From NCBI RefSeq assembly GCF_052065415.1, contig NZ_JBQHUB010000003.1:62001-126000 (forward strand): 64,000 nucleotides of DNA, given 5' to 3'. The DNA is from Pseudoflavonifractor_A sp022772585 (lineage in GTDB: Bacteria > Bacillota > Clostridia > Oscillospirales > Oscillospiraceae). Shown in pieces: positions 17,925 through 27,074 of this stretch. The notes beneath the pieces were generated by a model. The model saw nothing but the letters and a program-made list of their open reading frames with translations. It did not search any database and was not told the DNA's origin. Both the position numbers and the translations under genes were made by a program. Position 1 is the stretch's first letter, and every line of letters begins with the position of its first letter.

Positions 17925-19241
17925 ATGGAAGCAGCGACTATTATCCGCGGCGGAGCCGTGCTCCTGAAGGAAGGTCTGAAGGCCGGATGGGGCGTCAAGC
18001 TCCAGGATGGACTGATCGCCCAGGTGGGGCCTAACGAGAGCCTGATCCCGGGTGAGACCGATGCCGTGATTGAGGCGGCCGACCAGATCATCCTGCCCGG
18101 TTTTATCAACGGGCACAACCATATGTATAATGTGTTCTCCCGCGGTATCAGCACCGACGCGGTGGTCACCGAGTTCTCCAGCTTCCTGGACGATTTCTGG
18201 TGGCCCTACATCGAAAACCGCATCACCCCCGAGCTGGCCGAGGTCACCGCACGGTGGGCCAGCGTGGAGATGATCGACAGCGGCGTGACCACCTTCTTCG
18301 ACATCCTGGAGGCCCCCAACGCCATCCCGGGCGCGCTGGAGGCGGAGGCCAAGGTCATCCGGGAGGCCGGCCTGCGGGGCGTGCTTACCTTTGAGGCCTG
18401 CCAGCGGATGAGCGAGGAGAACGCAGAACTGGGACTGAAAGAGAACGCGGACTTTATCCGTAATCACGCGGACGATCCGATGGTGAAGGGCGCCATGAGC
18501 ATCCACACCCTCTTTACCTGTTCCAAGGAATATGTGCAGAAGGCCCGCGCCATGGCGAAAGAGCTGGGCGCCAAGTTCCATATGCATCTCTCTGAGAGCG
18601 TGTTCGAGCCCAACTGGACACAGGAACATTACGGCAAACAGCCCATCTGCATCTACGACGAGCTGGGCTGCCTGGACAGCGATGTGCTGGCTTCCCAGGT
18701 GGTGCAGGTGAATCAGGAGGAGATCGATCTCCTGGGCCGCAGCGGCGCCAGCGCCGTGACCATGCCCCTGTCCAACTGCGAGGTGGGCGGCGGTATCGCC
18801 CCCGTTACCGAGCTGCTGGAGGCGGGCGTCAAGGTAGGCATCGGCACCGACGGCTATATCAATAACTTCTTCGAGGTAATGCGCGGAGCATTTCTTATCC
18901 ACAAGGCATATCGGCAGGACCCACAGGCTATGGGCGCCCGGCAGGTCTACCAGATGGCCACGGATATGGGAGCGGAAGCTCTCGGCATGGAAAACACGGG
19001 GCGTATTGCCCCGGGCATGCTGGCCGATGTGATCACGGTCCGTATGAACGATACGCCCACGCCCATCAACGAAAAGAACGTATACGACCAACTGATCCTG
19101 TACCGGAACCCCGCCGATGTGCAGAACGTCTTCGTCGGCGGCAAGCAGCTCAAGAAGGACGGCGTCATCCTGACGCTGGACGTTGAGAAGGCCCGCGCTG
19201 AGATGCGCCAGGCCTGTGCAGAGTTCTGGAAGTTCAAGTAA
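17925..19241 (+). CDS. Amidohydrolase-superfamily aminohydrolase (SsnA/TrzA/guanine deaminase-like)
   Basis: 438 residues from the ATG at 17925 (GAAGGG eight bases upstream; an earlier ATG at 17904 lacks a site). The TIM-barrel metal motif is ILPGFINGHNHMYN (about residue 55), where the more usual HxH is HNH. FHMHLSES (about 220) supplies the next histidine, and GIGTDGYINNFFE (about 310) the metal aspartate. Members deaminate or dechlorinate heterocycles such as guanine or triazines. It heads a run with the molybdenum hydroxylase genes, so a purine-ring product is the likely substrate. It is a paralogue of the ssnA gene at 29374-30723. Confidence 0.85.
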   Translation: MEAATIIRGGAVLLKEGLKAGWGVKLQDGLIAQVGPNESLIPGETDAVIEAADQIILPGFINGHNHMYNVFSRGISTDAVVTEFSSFLDDFWWPYIENRITPELAEVTARWASVEMIDSGVTTFFDILEAPNAIPGALEAEAKVIREAGLRGVLTFEACQRMSEENAELGLKENADFIRNHADDPMVKGAMSIHTLFTCSKEYVQKARAMAKELGAKFHMHLSESVFEPNWTQEHYGKQPICIYDELGCLDSDVLASQVVQVNQEEIDLLGRSGASAVTMPLSNCEVGGGIAPVTELLEAGVKVGIGTDGYINNFFEVMRGAFLIHKAYRQDPQAMGARQVYQMATDMGAEALGMENTGRIAPGMLADVITVRMNDTPTPINEKNVYDQLILYRNPADVQNVFVGGKQLKKDGVILTLDVEKARAEMRQACAEFWKFK

Positions 19242-19248
19242 GAGTAAT

Positions 19249-19292
19249 AAGCGCATACCGAACCGGCCGCCCCGCCGGCGCGGCATACGCTT
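19249..19292 (+). repeat. Inverted repeat between the aminohydrolase and the first molybdenum subunit
   Basis: ATAAGCG near 19249 pairs with CGCTTAT near 19286, enclosing GC-rich sequence. With no U-tract it is more likely an intercistronic processing or attenuation hairpin than a terminator. The 122-base gap holds nothing else clear apart from the RBS of the next gene. Confidence 0.4.
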
Positions 19293-19363
19293 ATCCATAG
19301 GGACGGCGCCCCGCGGCATCGTCCAAGTTCCGGATGGGATTTCCATGCAAGGAAGGTGATTAA

Positions 19364-21688
19364 ATGCCCCTGATTGGTGAGCTGAATAAAAATTATAAAG
19401 TGATCAACCGTTCGGTCCCCCGTATCGACGGCGTTGACAAGGTGACCGGCCGTGCGCATTACGCGGCCGACCTGAAATTCCCTGATATGGTGTACGGCGG
19501 CTGCCTGCGCAGCGGCCATTCCCACGCCAGGGTGAAGCGGATCGATACCAGCAAGGCCAAGGCCATCCCCGGTGTTCTGGCCGTGGTCACTGCAGATGAC
19601 ATGCCCAAGCCCATGAGCTGTGCGGGCAACGCCGCCTACATGTACCTGACCAACGAGGTCAAGTATGCCGGCGACGTGGTGGCCATCGTGTGTGCCGAGA
19701 CGATGGCTCTGGTGGACGAGGCCCGCAAGGCCATCGAGGTGGAGTACGAGGATCTGCCCGGCGTCTACACCATTCGCGACGCCATGAAGCCCGGTGCCCC
19801 TGCCGTCCATGAGAGATATCCCGACAATGTGTTTACCGATTCCCTTTACCCCATCCGCAAGGGCGATGTGGAAAAGGGCTTTGCCGAGGCCGACCTCATT
19901 ATCGAGCGGGAGTATGAGACCCAGTACATAGAGCACTCCTACATCGAGCCCGAGGCCGTGGTCTGCGTCCAGAACCCCGCCGACGGTGTGATGACCGTCC
20001 ATTCCTCCAGCCAGAACCCCTTCTTCACCCGCCGCTATGTGGCCGACATCCTGGGCGTCGGCATGCACGACGTCCGCGTGTTCCAGGAGACCCTGGGCGG
20101 CAGCTTCGGCGGCAAGGAGGAGGGCGTGGGCATGCTGGCCGCCCGCTGCGCTTACCTGTGCAAGCTGGTGGGCCGCCCTGTGAAGATGCGCTTTACCCGT
20201 GAGGAGTCCTTCCTGGAGAGCGCCAAGCGCCATCCCTTCCTGCTCCACTACAAGGTGGGCGTGAAGAAGGACGGCCACATCGTGGCCTGGGAGGGCACCC
20301 AGATCGACAACTGCGGCGCCTACAACAACCAGACCCAGTTCATGAACTCCCGTGCCAGCATCCACAGCTGCGGCGCCTATACCATTCCCAATGTCAAGAC
20401 CGATACCTTCGGCGTCTTTACCAACAACATCCACGGCGGCGCCATGCGCGGCTACAGCTCTCCCCAGCTCATCTGGGGCCAGGAGCAGCTCATCGAGGAG
20501 ATCGCCGAGGAGCTGGGCATGGATCCCCTGGAGTTCCGCCGCATCAACTGCCTGAAGGATGGCACCACCAATGCCACCGGCACGGTGCTGGATCACGTGA
20601 ACATGCAGGAAGTCATGGACTACACCGCCGAAAAGACCGACTACCAGCGCAAGCACGAGGAGTACAAGCACCAGACCGCCACCAAGAAGCGCAAGGGCAT
20701 CGGCATCGCCATCGGCCACCGCGGCTGCGGCCTGGGCGCCGAGTCTCCCGATGCCTCCGGCGCCATGGCCATCGCCAATGAGGATGGAACGGTTCTCATC
20801 AATACCGGCCTTGCCGAGAACGGCCAGGGCCTGAAGACCGCGTTCTCCCAGATTGCCGCCGAGGCTATCGGCGTGCCCTACGAGTCCATCCGCTTCTACG
20901 GCACCGACACCCAGGCCATTGCCGACTCCGGCATGACCGTGGCTTCCCGCGGCACCGTGATGGGCTCCCAGTCCACCCGGAAGGTGGGCTACAAGCTCAA
21001 CGAGATCATGCGGGCCAATGCCATCGCCCTGGGCTTCTTCAAGGACCAGGAGGGTGTTGACACTCCCGATGACATCGTGCTGGAGAACGGCTTCTTCCAC
21101 AGCCTGAAGAATCCTGACATCAAGGTAGCCTTTAAGGACGTGTGCAACGCCTCCCTGTGGACCGGCCGGCAGATGGCCGCCTACGAGTGGTTCATGCCCC
21201 CTGCCTGCATCCAGGATCACCACACCGGACAGGGCGTGGCATTCCCCAACTACGCCTACGGCTGCGTCGTAGCCGAGGTGGAGGTGGACATGGAGACCGG
21301 CTATGTGGACGTGCAGAAGGTCACCGCCAGCCACGATGTGGGCACCGCGATCAACCCCGCCTTGGTGCTGGGCCAGATCTACGGCGGCATCCTGATGGGC
21401 CAGGGCTACGCCACCACTGAAGAAGTGGAGGTCTCGGGCGGCAAGGTCCGCAACCAGAATTTCGAGAATTACATCCTTCCCACTGCCGCTGATATGCCCG
21501 AGATGGACGTCAACATCTTTGAGTGTGACGATCCCAGGGGCACTTTCGGCGCCAAGAGCATCGGCGAGCCCGCCACCGAGGTCGTGGGCGCTGCCATCGC
21601 CAATGCCATCTACAATGCCACCGGCAGGCGTATCCGTGAAAATCCCGCCAATCTGGAGCGCGTGCTGCTGGGCAAGAAGCTGAGATAA
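19364..21688 (+). CDS. xdhA: Xanthine dehydrogenase-family molybdenum-binding subunit (copy 1)
   Basis: 774 residues, the full length of a stand-alone XDH large subunit. The N-terminal a/b hammerhead begins at about residue 20 (DKVTGRAHYAADLK). Cofactor contacts are visible: GGSFGGKEEG (about 245), the substrate-site arginine in GAMRGYSSPQ (about 365), and the catalytic glutamate in FGAKSIGEPATEV near the C-terminus. It hydroxylates a carbon next to ring nitrogen in purines or related heterocycles using water, passing electrons to the FAD and 2Fe-2S subunits encoded immediately downstream (gaps of 10 and 15 bases). The xanthine assignment rests on family and context; hypoxanthine, purine or nicotinate-type substrates are possible. 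Confidence 0.88.
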   Translation: MPLIGELNKNYKVINRSVPRIDGVDKVTGRAHYAADLKFPDMVYGGCLRSGHSHARVKRIDTSKAKAIPGVLAVVTADDMPKPMSCAGNAAYMYLTNEVKYAGDVVAIVCAETMALVDEARKAIEVEYEDLPGVYTIRDAMKPGAPAVHERYPDNVFTDSLYPIRKGDVEKGFAEADLIIEREYETQYIEHSYIEPEAVVCVQNPADGVMTVHSSSQNPFFTRRYVADILGVGMHDVRVFQETLGGSFGGKEEGVGMLAARCAYLCKLVGRPVKMRFTREESFLESAKRHPFLLHYKVGVKKDGHIVAWEGTQIDNCGAYNNQTQFMNSRASIHSCGAYTIPNVKTDTFGVFTNNIHGGAMRGYSSPQLIWGQEQLIEEIAEELGMDPLEFRRINCLKDGTTNATGTVLDHVNMQEVMDYTAEKTDYQRKHEEYKHQTATKKRKGIGIAIGHRGCGLGAESPDASGAMAIANEDGTVLINTGLAENGQGLKTAFSQIAAEAIGVPYESIRFYGTDTQAIADSGMTVASRGTVMGSQSTRKVGYKLNEIMRANAIALGFFKDQEGVDTPDDIVLENGFFHSLKNPDIKVAFKDVCNASLWTGRQMAAYEWFMPPACIQDHHTGQGVAFPNYAYGCVVAEVEVDMETGYVDVQKVTASHDVGTAINPALVLGQIYGGILMGQGYATTEEVEVSGGKVRNQNFENYILPTAADMPEMDVNIFECDDPRGTFGAKSIGEPATEVVGAAIANAIYNATGRRIRENPANLERVLLGKKLR

Positions 21689-21698
21689 GGGGGATACC

Positions 21699-22568
21699 AT
21701 GCAGAAGCTGAGTTATCTGAAACCCAAGACCCTGGAAGAGGCTCTGGGTTATCTGAATGAGTACGGCGCCAGGGTCAAGCCCTACGCGGGCGGCACCGAC
21801 CTGATGGTGCAGCTGCGGGAGGGCTCCTCCCGCCTGAAGGACGTGGAGTACCTGATGGACGTGCAGGCGCTGCCCGAGCTGCGCGGCATCGAAGTCAAGG
21901 ATGACTGCATCAGCATCGGCGCCATGACCAGCCATACCCAGGTCAACGAGTCTGAGGTACTGCGTGAGCATGTGCCCTTCCTGTCCATCGCCTCCTCCAC
22001 CGTGGGCTCCACCCAGATCCGCAACAAGGGCACCGTGGGCGGCAACATCTGCAACGCCTCTCCCGCCGCCGATACCCTGTCTCCCTTCGTGGCCCTCAAC
22101 GCCCGCCTGGTGGTGGTCAGCGTGGACGGCACCCGTGAGGTCATGGTGAAGGACGCCATGGAGAAGGCCGGCAAGCTCAAGCTGGCCGCCAACGAGATGG
22201 TGACCCGCATCGTCATTGACCGGCTGGACGGCTACTCCACCGCGTTTATCAAGCTGGGCCGCCGCAAGGCCCTGGCCATTTCCCGCATGAACACCGCCGT
22301 GGCGCTGAAGGTGGAGGGCGGCGTCATCGCCGACGCCCGCATCGCCCCCGGCTGTGTGTTCTCCACTCCTGACCGTGTGGAGTGCGCCGAGGCGCTGGTG
22401 GTGGGCAAGGCTCCCTCCGCCCAGCTCTTTGAGGAGGCCGGCAAGGCCGTCTCCGAGGAGATGATCAAGCGCACCGGCATCCGTTGGTCCACCGAGTACA
22501 AGAAGCCCGTCGTCGAGGCTCTGGTGCAGCGCGCCCTGTGCCGCGCCGCCGGCCTGCCCGAGGATTAA
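21699..22568 (+). CDS. xdhB: Xanthine dehydrogenase-family FAD-binding subunit
   Basis: 289 residues, the normal medium-subunit length. FAD-binding motifs: YAGGTDLMVQLREG (about residue 28) and IRNKGTVGGNICNASPAAD (about 108-126). The C-terminal CO-dehydrogenase flavoprotein domain follows from about residue 175. It carries electrons from the iron-sulphur subunit to NAD(P)+ or another acceptor. RBS AAGGGGGA precedes the ATG; the gene sits between the large and small subunits, 10 and 15 bases away, so one transcript is expected. Confidence 0.9.
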   Translation: MQKLSYLKPKTLEEALGYLNEYGARVKPYAGGTDLMVQLREGSSRLKDVEYLMDVQALPELRGIEVKDDCISIGAMTSHTQVNESEVLREHVPFLSIASSTVGSTQIRNKGTVGGNICNASPAADTLSPFVALNARLVVVSVDGTREVMVKDAMEKAGKLKLAANEMVTRIVIDRLDGYSTAFIKLGRRKALAISRMNTAVALKVEGGVIADARIAPGCVFSTPDRVECAEALVVGKAPSAQLFEEAGKAVSEEMIKRTGIRWSTEYKKPVVEALVQRALCRAAGLPED

Positions 22569-22583
22569 GGAGGGTATTGCAGC

Positions 22584-23060
22584 ATGAATAAGATCACCTT
22601 GAACTTTTTCCTCAACGATGAGCCCGTCTCTCTGCTGATCGATGAAAACGCCCGCCTGCTGGACGTCATCCGTGATGTGGCCGGCCTTACCGGTACCAAG
22701 GAGGGCTGCGGCGTGGGCGAGTGCGGCGCGTGCACCGTGATCCTGGAGGGCGAGGCCGTGGATTCCTGCATCGTCCTGGCCGCCTCCGTGGAGGGCAAGC
22801 ACGTGATGACCGTGGAGGGCCTGTCCAAGGGCGGCAAGCTGGACGATATCCAGCAGGCCGTGCTGGACCATCACGCCCTGCAGTGCGGTTTCTGCACCCC
22901 CGGCTTCCTGATGAGCGCGAAGGCGCTTCTGGACAAGAAGCCCAACCCCACCCGGGACGAGATCAAGATCGCCATTTCCGGCAACCTCTGCCGCTGCACG
23001 GGCTATCAGCAGCTCGTGGAGGCGTTTGAGGATGCCGCCAAGCGTTATCAGGACAAGTAA
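22584..23060 (+). CDS. xdhC: Xanthine dehydrogenase-family 2Fe-2S subunit
   Basis: 158 residues with both clusters of the small subunit. The plant-ferredoxin-type cluster is GCGVGECGACTVILEG (about residue 43-58) plus a further cysteine in DSCIVL. The second cluster comes from QCGFCTPGFLM (about 100) and GNLCRCTGYQQLVEA (about 134). All eight expected cysteines are present. It links molybdenum and FAD centres and could serve all three large subunits encoded in this stretch. Confidence 0.92.
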   Translation: MNKITLNFFLNDEPVSLLIDENARLLDVIRDVAGLTGTKEGCGVGECGACTVILEGEAVDSCIVLAASVEGKHVMTVEGLSKGGKLDDIQQAVLDHHALQCGFCTPGFLMSAKALLDKKPNPTRDEIKIAISGNLCRCTGYQQLVEAFEDAAKRYQDK

Positions 23061-23093
23061 GAAGGCCTGTTTTTTAGAAGAGGAGAGATTTCG

Positions 23094-24317
23094 ATGTTCA
23101 ACAAAGAAAATGTCAAGGGCGCTTCCATCGGCGTCAAGTTCTGCGGCTATGACCTGCAGAGCCCCTTCATCGTGGGTTCCGGTCCTCTGACTTACGGCTC
23201 TGAGGGCATGATCCGTGCTCACCAGGCCGGCGTGGGCGCCGTGGTCACCAAGACCATCCGTCTGGGCGCCGCCATCAATCCCGCCCATCACATGGCCAAG
23301 ATCAGCAACGAGTCCATTCTGAACTGCGAGAAGTGGGCCGACTCCGACCGTTTCCAGTGGTACGAGAAGGAGATCCCCGAGGCTGTCAAGGCCGGCGCCG
23401 TGGTCATCGGCTCCGTGGGCCACACCCCCATGGAGGCCCAGGCCATCGTGGAAGATGTGGAGAAGGCCGGCGCTCACATCATCGAGCTGGTCTCCTACAC
23501 GGAGGACACCCTGCTGCCCATGCTGGACTATGCCAAGGCCCATGTGAACATCCCCGTCATCTGCAAGCTGTCCGGCAACTGGCCCGATGCGGCCGGCACC
23601 GCCAAGAAATGCTATGAGCACGGCGCCGACGGTATCTGCGCCATTGACTCCATCGGCCCCACCCTGATGATCGATGTGGAGAAGCGCGCCCCTGTCATGC
23701 TGTCCAACGACGGCTACGGCTGGATGACCGGCGCTCCCATCAAGCCCATCTCCATGCGCATCAACAGCCAGATCACCCGCAACGTGCCCGGCTACAAGAA
23801 CCTGTACGGCACCGGCGGCGTGATGAAGGCCGATGACGCCATCGAGTACCTGATGATCGGCTGCAACGCCGTGGGCATCTGCTCCGTGGGCATCCTGAAG
23901 GGCCTGGACTACGTGACCAAGATGTGCTATCAGCTCTCCGACCGGCTGGCCCAGCTGGGCTTCTCCTCCATCCAGGAGGCCATGGGTGTGGCCCTGCCCA
24001 ACTTCCCCACCACCGAGAACATCACCGACATGGGCTTCAACTATGACCCCGCCAAGTGCACCAAGTGCGGCCGCTGCGAGACCGTGTGCTGCTACAAGGC
24101 CCGCAAGGTGGAGTTCCCTGAGATGAAGCTGGACCGCTCCCTGTGCCGTTCCTGCGGCCTGTGCGCCGATGTCTGCCCCACCCATGCCCTGACCAGCTAT
24201 GTGGATGAGCAGTCTGCCGAGAACGCCAAGCGCGCCGCCGCCTCCAAGGAGTTCGACGCCCTGGTGAAGGCCCAGGCCCCCGAGCTCAAGGACTTCGACG
24301 CCAAGATGAAGGGCTGA
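23094..24317 (+). CDS. Dihydroorotate/dihydropyrimidine dehydrogenase-like flavoprotein with C-terminal 2[4Fe-4S] ferredoxin domain
   Basis: 407 residues. The N-terminal FMN TIM barrel (about 10-300) starts CGYDLQSPFIVGSGPLTYG, as in PreA and class I dihydroorotate dehydrogenases. A ferredoxin domain follows, with CTKCGRCETVC (about 323-333) and CRSCGLCADVCP (about 351-362), each holding four cysteines. Odd: the usual catalytic loop (N-x-SCP in PreA, a cysteine or serine base in DHODs) reads ELVSYTEDTLL here, with no cysteine or asparagine, so the standard dihydropyrimidine mechanism is doubtful. No PreT partner is present. It lies 34 bases after the 2Fe-2S gene, so reduction or oxidation of a purine-ring intermediate is inferred. 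Confidence 0.8.
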   Translation: MFNKENVKGASIGVKFCGYDLQSPFIVGSGPLTYGSEGMIRAHQAGVGAVVTKTIRLGAAINPAHHMAKISNESILNCEKWADSDRFQWYEKEIPEAVKAGAVVIGSVGHTPMEAQAIVEDVEKAGAHIIELVSYTEDTLLPMLDYAKAHVNIPVICKLSGNWPDAAGTAKKCYEHGADGICAIDSIGPTLMIDVEKRAPVMLSNDGYGWMTGAPIKPISMRINSQITRNVPGYKNLYGTGGVMKADDAIEYLMIGCNAVGICSVGILKGLDYVTKMCYQLSDRLAQLGFSSIQEAMGVALPNFPTTENITDMGFNYDPAKCTKCGRCETVCCYKARKVEFPEMKLDRSLCRSCGLCADVCPTHALTSYVDEQSAENAKRAAASKEFDALVKAQAPELKDFDAKMKG

Positions 24318-24820
24318 GCCGTTGGGTAGGCCCCGCAAAAAACCAGAATAACCACGATCCTTTTTACAAAGTGACCTGAGCATCCCGGAAAAACCTGTCC
24401 CGCGGCGGTGGAGCTTTTAACCGCTACCCTGGCCGGCGCGGGGACCCCAGTAAGGGAGGATGTTGGGTGTATCCAAACGTGCGTGTGAACCACTCCCTTG
24501 TGATGGAGGAGGGACCGCAGTTTCGTTCAGGCACGAATTCAAATCAGGGAAGCAGGTGCTCTCCATCCATGCTTTTGGGTGGAAAGCGCCTGCTTCTTTT
24601 TATCTCATTATCCCACTGCCGGGATAAAGAGATTGGGAAACAGAGAGTCAAGAACGGCTACTGTACGCCGGGCATACCTGAGTGTCGGAACCACCGGGCG
24701 GTGTAGACAGGCACCGGCGGAAAAAGGCACTGAGACTACAGGCTATGTGCGTGTACGGGCTGCGTCGAAGGATGCCGGGGGCAATTCAGATGGCCGTCAA
24801 ACAGCTAGGAGATGACTTCT
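24318..24820 (+). promoter_or_regulatory. 503-base structured leader without a gene
   Basis: No credible coding frame. Several pairings are visible: GTCCCGCG (about 24397) with CGCGGGGAC (about 24437), TCCCT with AGGGA around 24494-24515, TTCGT with ACGAA around 24521-24536, then the strong terminator at 24549-24602 and more GC hairpins up to the RBS at 24807. A long leader ending in a terminator upstream of catabolic genes is typical of a riboswitch or attenuator, but I match it to no known class; the purine, molybdenum-cofactor and T-box signatures are absent. Confidence 0.45.
24549..24602 (+). terminator. Strong intrinsic terminator in the leader of the second molybdenum operon
   Basis: A 20-bp stem (24549-24568 with 24577-24596; two G-U pairs and one mismatch), 8-base loop, then TTTTT. 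It ends transcripts of the xdh/flavoprotein genes or acts as an attenuator for the two large-subunit genes and ssnA that follow. Confidence 0.85.
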
Positions 24821-27031
24821 ATGGAGAAATACAGCCAGATCGGACAGAGCACTCCCGTCCGGGATGCGGCGCTGAAGGTAACCGGCCGCAAGCAGTACGT
24901 GGGGGATATGAAGCTCCGCGGCATGCTTTACGGCGAAGTGGTGTTCAGCCGCGTTGCCCATGCCAAGATCAAGTCCATCGATACCAGTGCGGCCGAGGCA
25001 CTGCCCGGCGTCCGTGCCGTGGTGTGCTATAAGAACTCACCTGATACCCTGTACAACAGCGCGGTGCGCTTCTATGAGCATCAGATCCCCAACACCGAGC
25101 GGATCTTCGACGATACGGTCCGGTTCGTGGGCGACCGGGTGGCCGCCGTGGCCGCCGACACCGCCGCTATCGCCAAGAAGGCCGCCGGCCTGATCAAGGT
25201 GGAGTATGAGGAGCTGCCCGTCTATCTGGACCCCGAGGAGGCCATGAAGGAGGGCGCCTATCCCATCCATGGGGAGAGCAACGCCATCACCACCATGGTC
25301 CACAATGCCGGCGACCTGGAAAAGGGCTTTGCCGAGGCCGATCATATCTTCGAGGACCGCTACACCACCCAGCCCATCCATCACTGCGCCATTGAGCCCC
25401 ACGTGGCCATCGCCGACTACGACTTTACCGGCAAGCTGACGGTGTATACCTCCTGCCAGAATACCTTCGGCTACCGGATCATTCTCAGCCGCATCTTCAA
25501 GATGCCCATGAGCAAGATCCGCGTGGTCGCGCCTGCCATCGGCGGCGCCTTCGGCGGTAAACTGGAGATGACGCTGGAGCCTGTGGCCGCCCTGCTGTCC
25601 ATGAAGGCCGGCCGCCCGGTGAAGCTGGTCTACTCCCGTCAGGCCTGCATCGACTCCACCCGCACCCGCCACGCCTCGGTGGTCTACCTCAAGACCGGCG
25701 TGAAGAACGACGGTACCATCGTGGCCCAGGATATCCGCATTATTACCAACACCGGCGCCTACGCCTCCAGCGCCCTCAACGTGCTGGGCGCGCTGAGCCA
25801 CAAGGTGTTCAAGGTCTATAAGACCCCCAATATGCGCTTTACCGGCATCCCGGTGTATACCAACACCCCCATCGCCGGCGCCATGCGGGGCTACGGCTCT
25901 CCACAGGCCTTCTTCGGCCAGCAGCGCCAGATGCAGAAGATTGCCAAGGCCCTGAACATGTCCCTGGTAGACCTGCAGCTCAAGAACCTGGTGGACCCGG
26001 AGGATTGCGATCCCATGGGCTTCAAGCTGGGCAATCCCCGGCCCAAGGACTGTGTCCGCCGGGGCGTTGAACTGATGCAGAACTGGCCCGAGCTCTCCGA
26101 CGAGGACGGCAAGTACGCCATCGGCGTAGGCATGGCCGTAGGCGCCCACGGCTGCGGCTGCTTCGGCGCCCACCGGGACCAGGCCTGCGTCATGCTCAAG
26201 ATGAACGAGGACGGCACCTGTACCTACTACACCGGCACCCACGACATGGGCAACGGTTCGGTCACCGTTCAGAGCCAGGTGGTTTCCAACACCCTGAAGA
26301 TCCCCATGTCCTCCATCACTACCCTGGAGGCCGATACCGATATCTGTCCCTGGCAGCTGGGCGATTACTCCAGCCACGGCGTATTCGTGGTGGCCAGCGC
26401 GGCCAAGAAGTGTTCGGAGTCGGTGGCCGCTGAGCTCATCAAGGAGGCAGCCCTCATGCTGGAGGAGCAGGAGGGCGATTTGGAGATCACTGAGGAGGGC
26501 GTGCATTCCAGGGCCAGCGGCAAGACCGTCTCCCTCAGCGATGTTGTGGTCTACGCCCAGGATAAGTCCCACCGGGAGATCATCTGCTCCGAGACCTATC
26601 CCATGCCCAACGGTCCCACCGCTTACGGCGCCCATTTCGTCCGCGTCAAAGTGGAGAAGGCCACCGGTGCCGTGCAGGTCACCGATTACGCCGCCGTCCA
26701 CGATGTGGGCAAGGTTATCAACCGCATGGGCATCGAGGGCCAGCTCCATGGCGGCATCCAGATGGGCATGGGCTACGCCCTGTGTGAGGGCCTGAAGTAT
26801 GACGAAAACGGCCGCAACATCTACAACAACTTCCGCAAGTACAAGATGTTCACCGCCGACCAGATGCCTCGCATCCAGGTGGACTTTATCGAGGCCAACG
26901 AGCCCAATGGGCCTTATGGCGCCAAGAGCATCGGCGAGGCGGCCGTGGTGCCCGCCAATCCCGCGGTGATGAACGCCGTGTGCGACGCTCTGGGCGAGGA
27001 GCTCTACAGCTCCCCCTACCGCGACCGGTGA
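24821..27031 (+). CDS. Molybdenum hydroxylase large subunit (copy 2)
   Basis: 736 residues from ATG 24821, which has AGGAG nine bases upstream; the ATG at 24812 overlaps that site. Hammerhead domain about 20-120 (ALKVTGRKQYVGDMK); cofactor motif IGGAFGGKLEM (about 243); FRGF-type arginine in GAMRGYGSPQ (about 352); catalytic glutamate in YGAKSIGEAA near the C-terminus, where the usual P is replaced by A. It has no FAD or 2Fe-2S gene of its own and probably uses the subunits at 21699-23060. Substrate unknown; divergence from copies 1 and 3 suggests a different heterocycle. Confidence 0.85.
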   Translation: MEKYSQIGQSTPVRDAALKVTGRKQYVGDMKLRGMLYGEVVFSRVAHAKIKSIDTSAAEALPGVRAVVCYKNSPDTLYNSAVRFYEHQIPNTERIFDDTVRFVGDRVAAVAADTAAIAKKAAGLIKVEYEELPVYLDPEEAMKEGAYPIHGESNAITTMVHNAGDLEKGFAEADHIFEDRYTTQPIHHCAIEPHVAIADYDFTGKLTVYTSCQNTFGYRIILSRIFKMPMSKIRVVAPAIGGAFGGKLEMTLEPVAALLSMKAGRPVKLVYSRQACIDSTRTRHASVVYLKTGVKNDGTIVAQDIRIITNTGAYASSALNVLGALSHKVFKVYKTPNMRFTGIPVYTNTPIAGAMRGYGSPQAFFGQQRQMQKIAKALNMSLVDLQLKNLVDPEDCDPMGFKLGNPRPKDCVRRGVELMQNWPELSDEDGKYAIGVGMAVGAHGCGCFGAHRDQACVMLKMNEDGTCTYYTGTHDMGNGSVTVQSQVVSNTLKIPMSSITTLEADTDICPWQLGDYSSHGVFVVASAAKKCSESVAAELIKEAALMLEEQEGDLEITEEGVHSRASGKTVSLSDVVVYAQDKSHREIICSETYPMPNGPTAYGAHFVRVKVEKATGAVQVTDYAAVHDVGKVINRMGIEGQLHGGIQMGMGYALCEGLKYDENGRNIYNNFRKYKMFTADQMPRIQVDFIEANEPNGPYGAKSIGEAAVVPANPAVMNAVCDALGEELYSSPYRDR

Positions 27032-27074
27032 TCCGCTCCATCAATCTGAAGGCCCGAAGGGAGGACCCTGTAAG

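Noticed and set aside
24480..24530. T-box-like AGGGACCGCAG or molybdenum-cofactor riboswitch in the leader
   Set aside because: The T-box core and specifier stem, and the conserved molybdenum-cofactor motif elements, are not present. Kept only as an unassigned leader.
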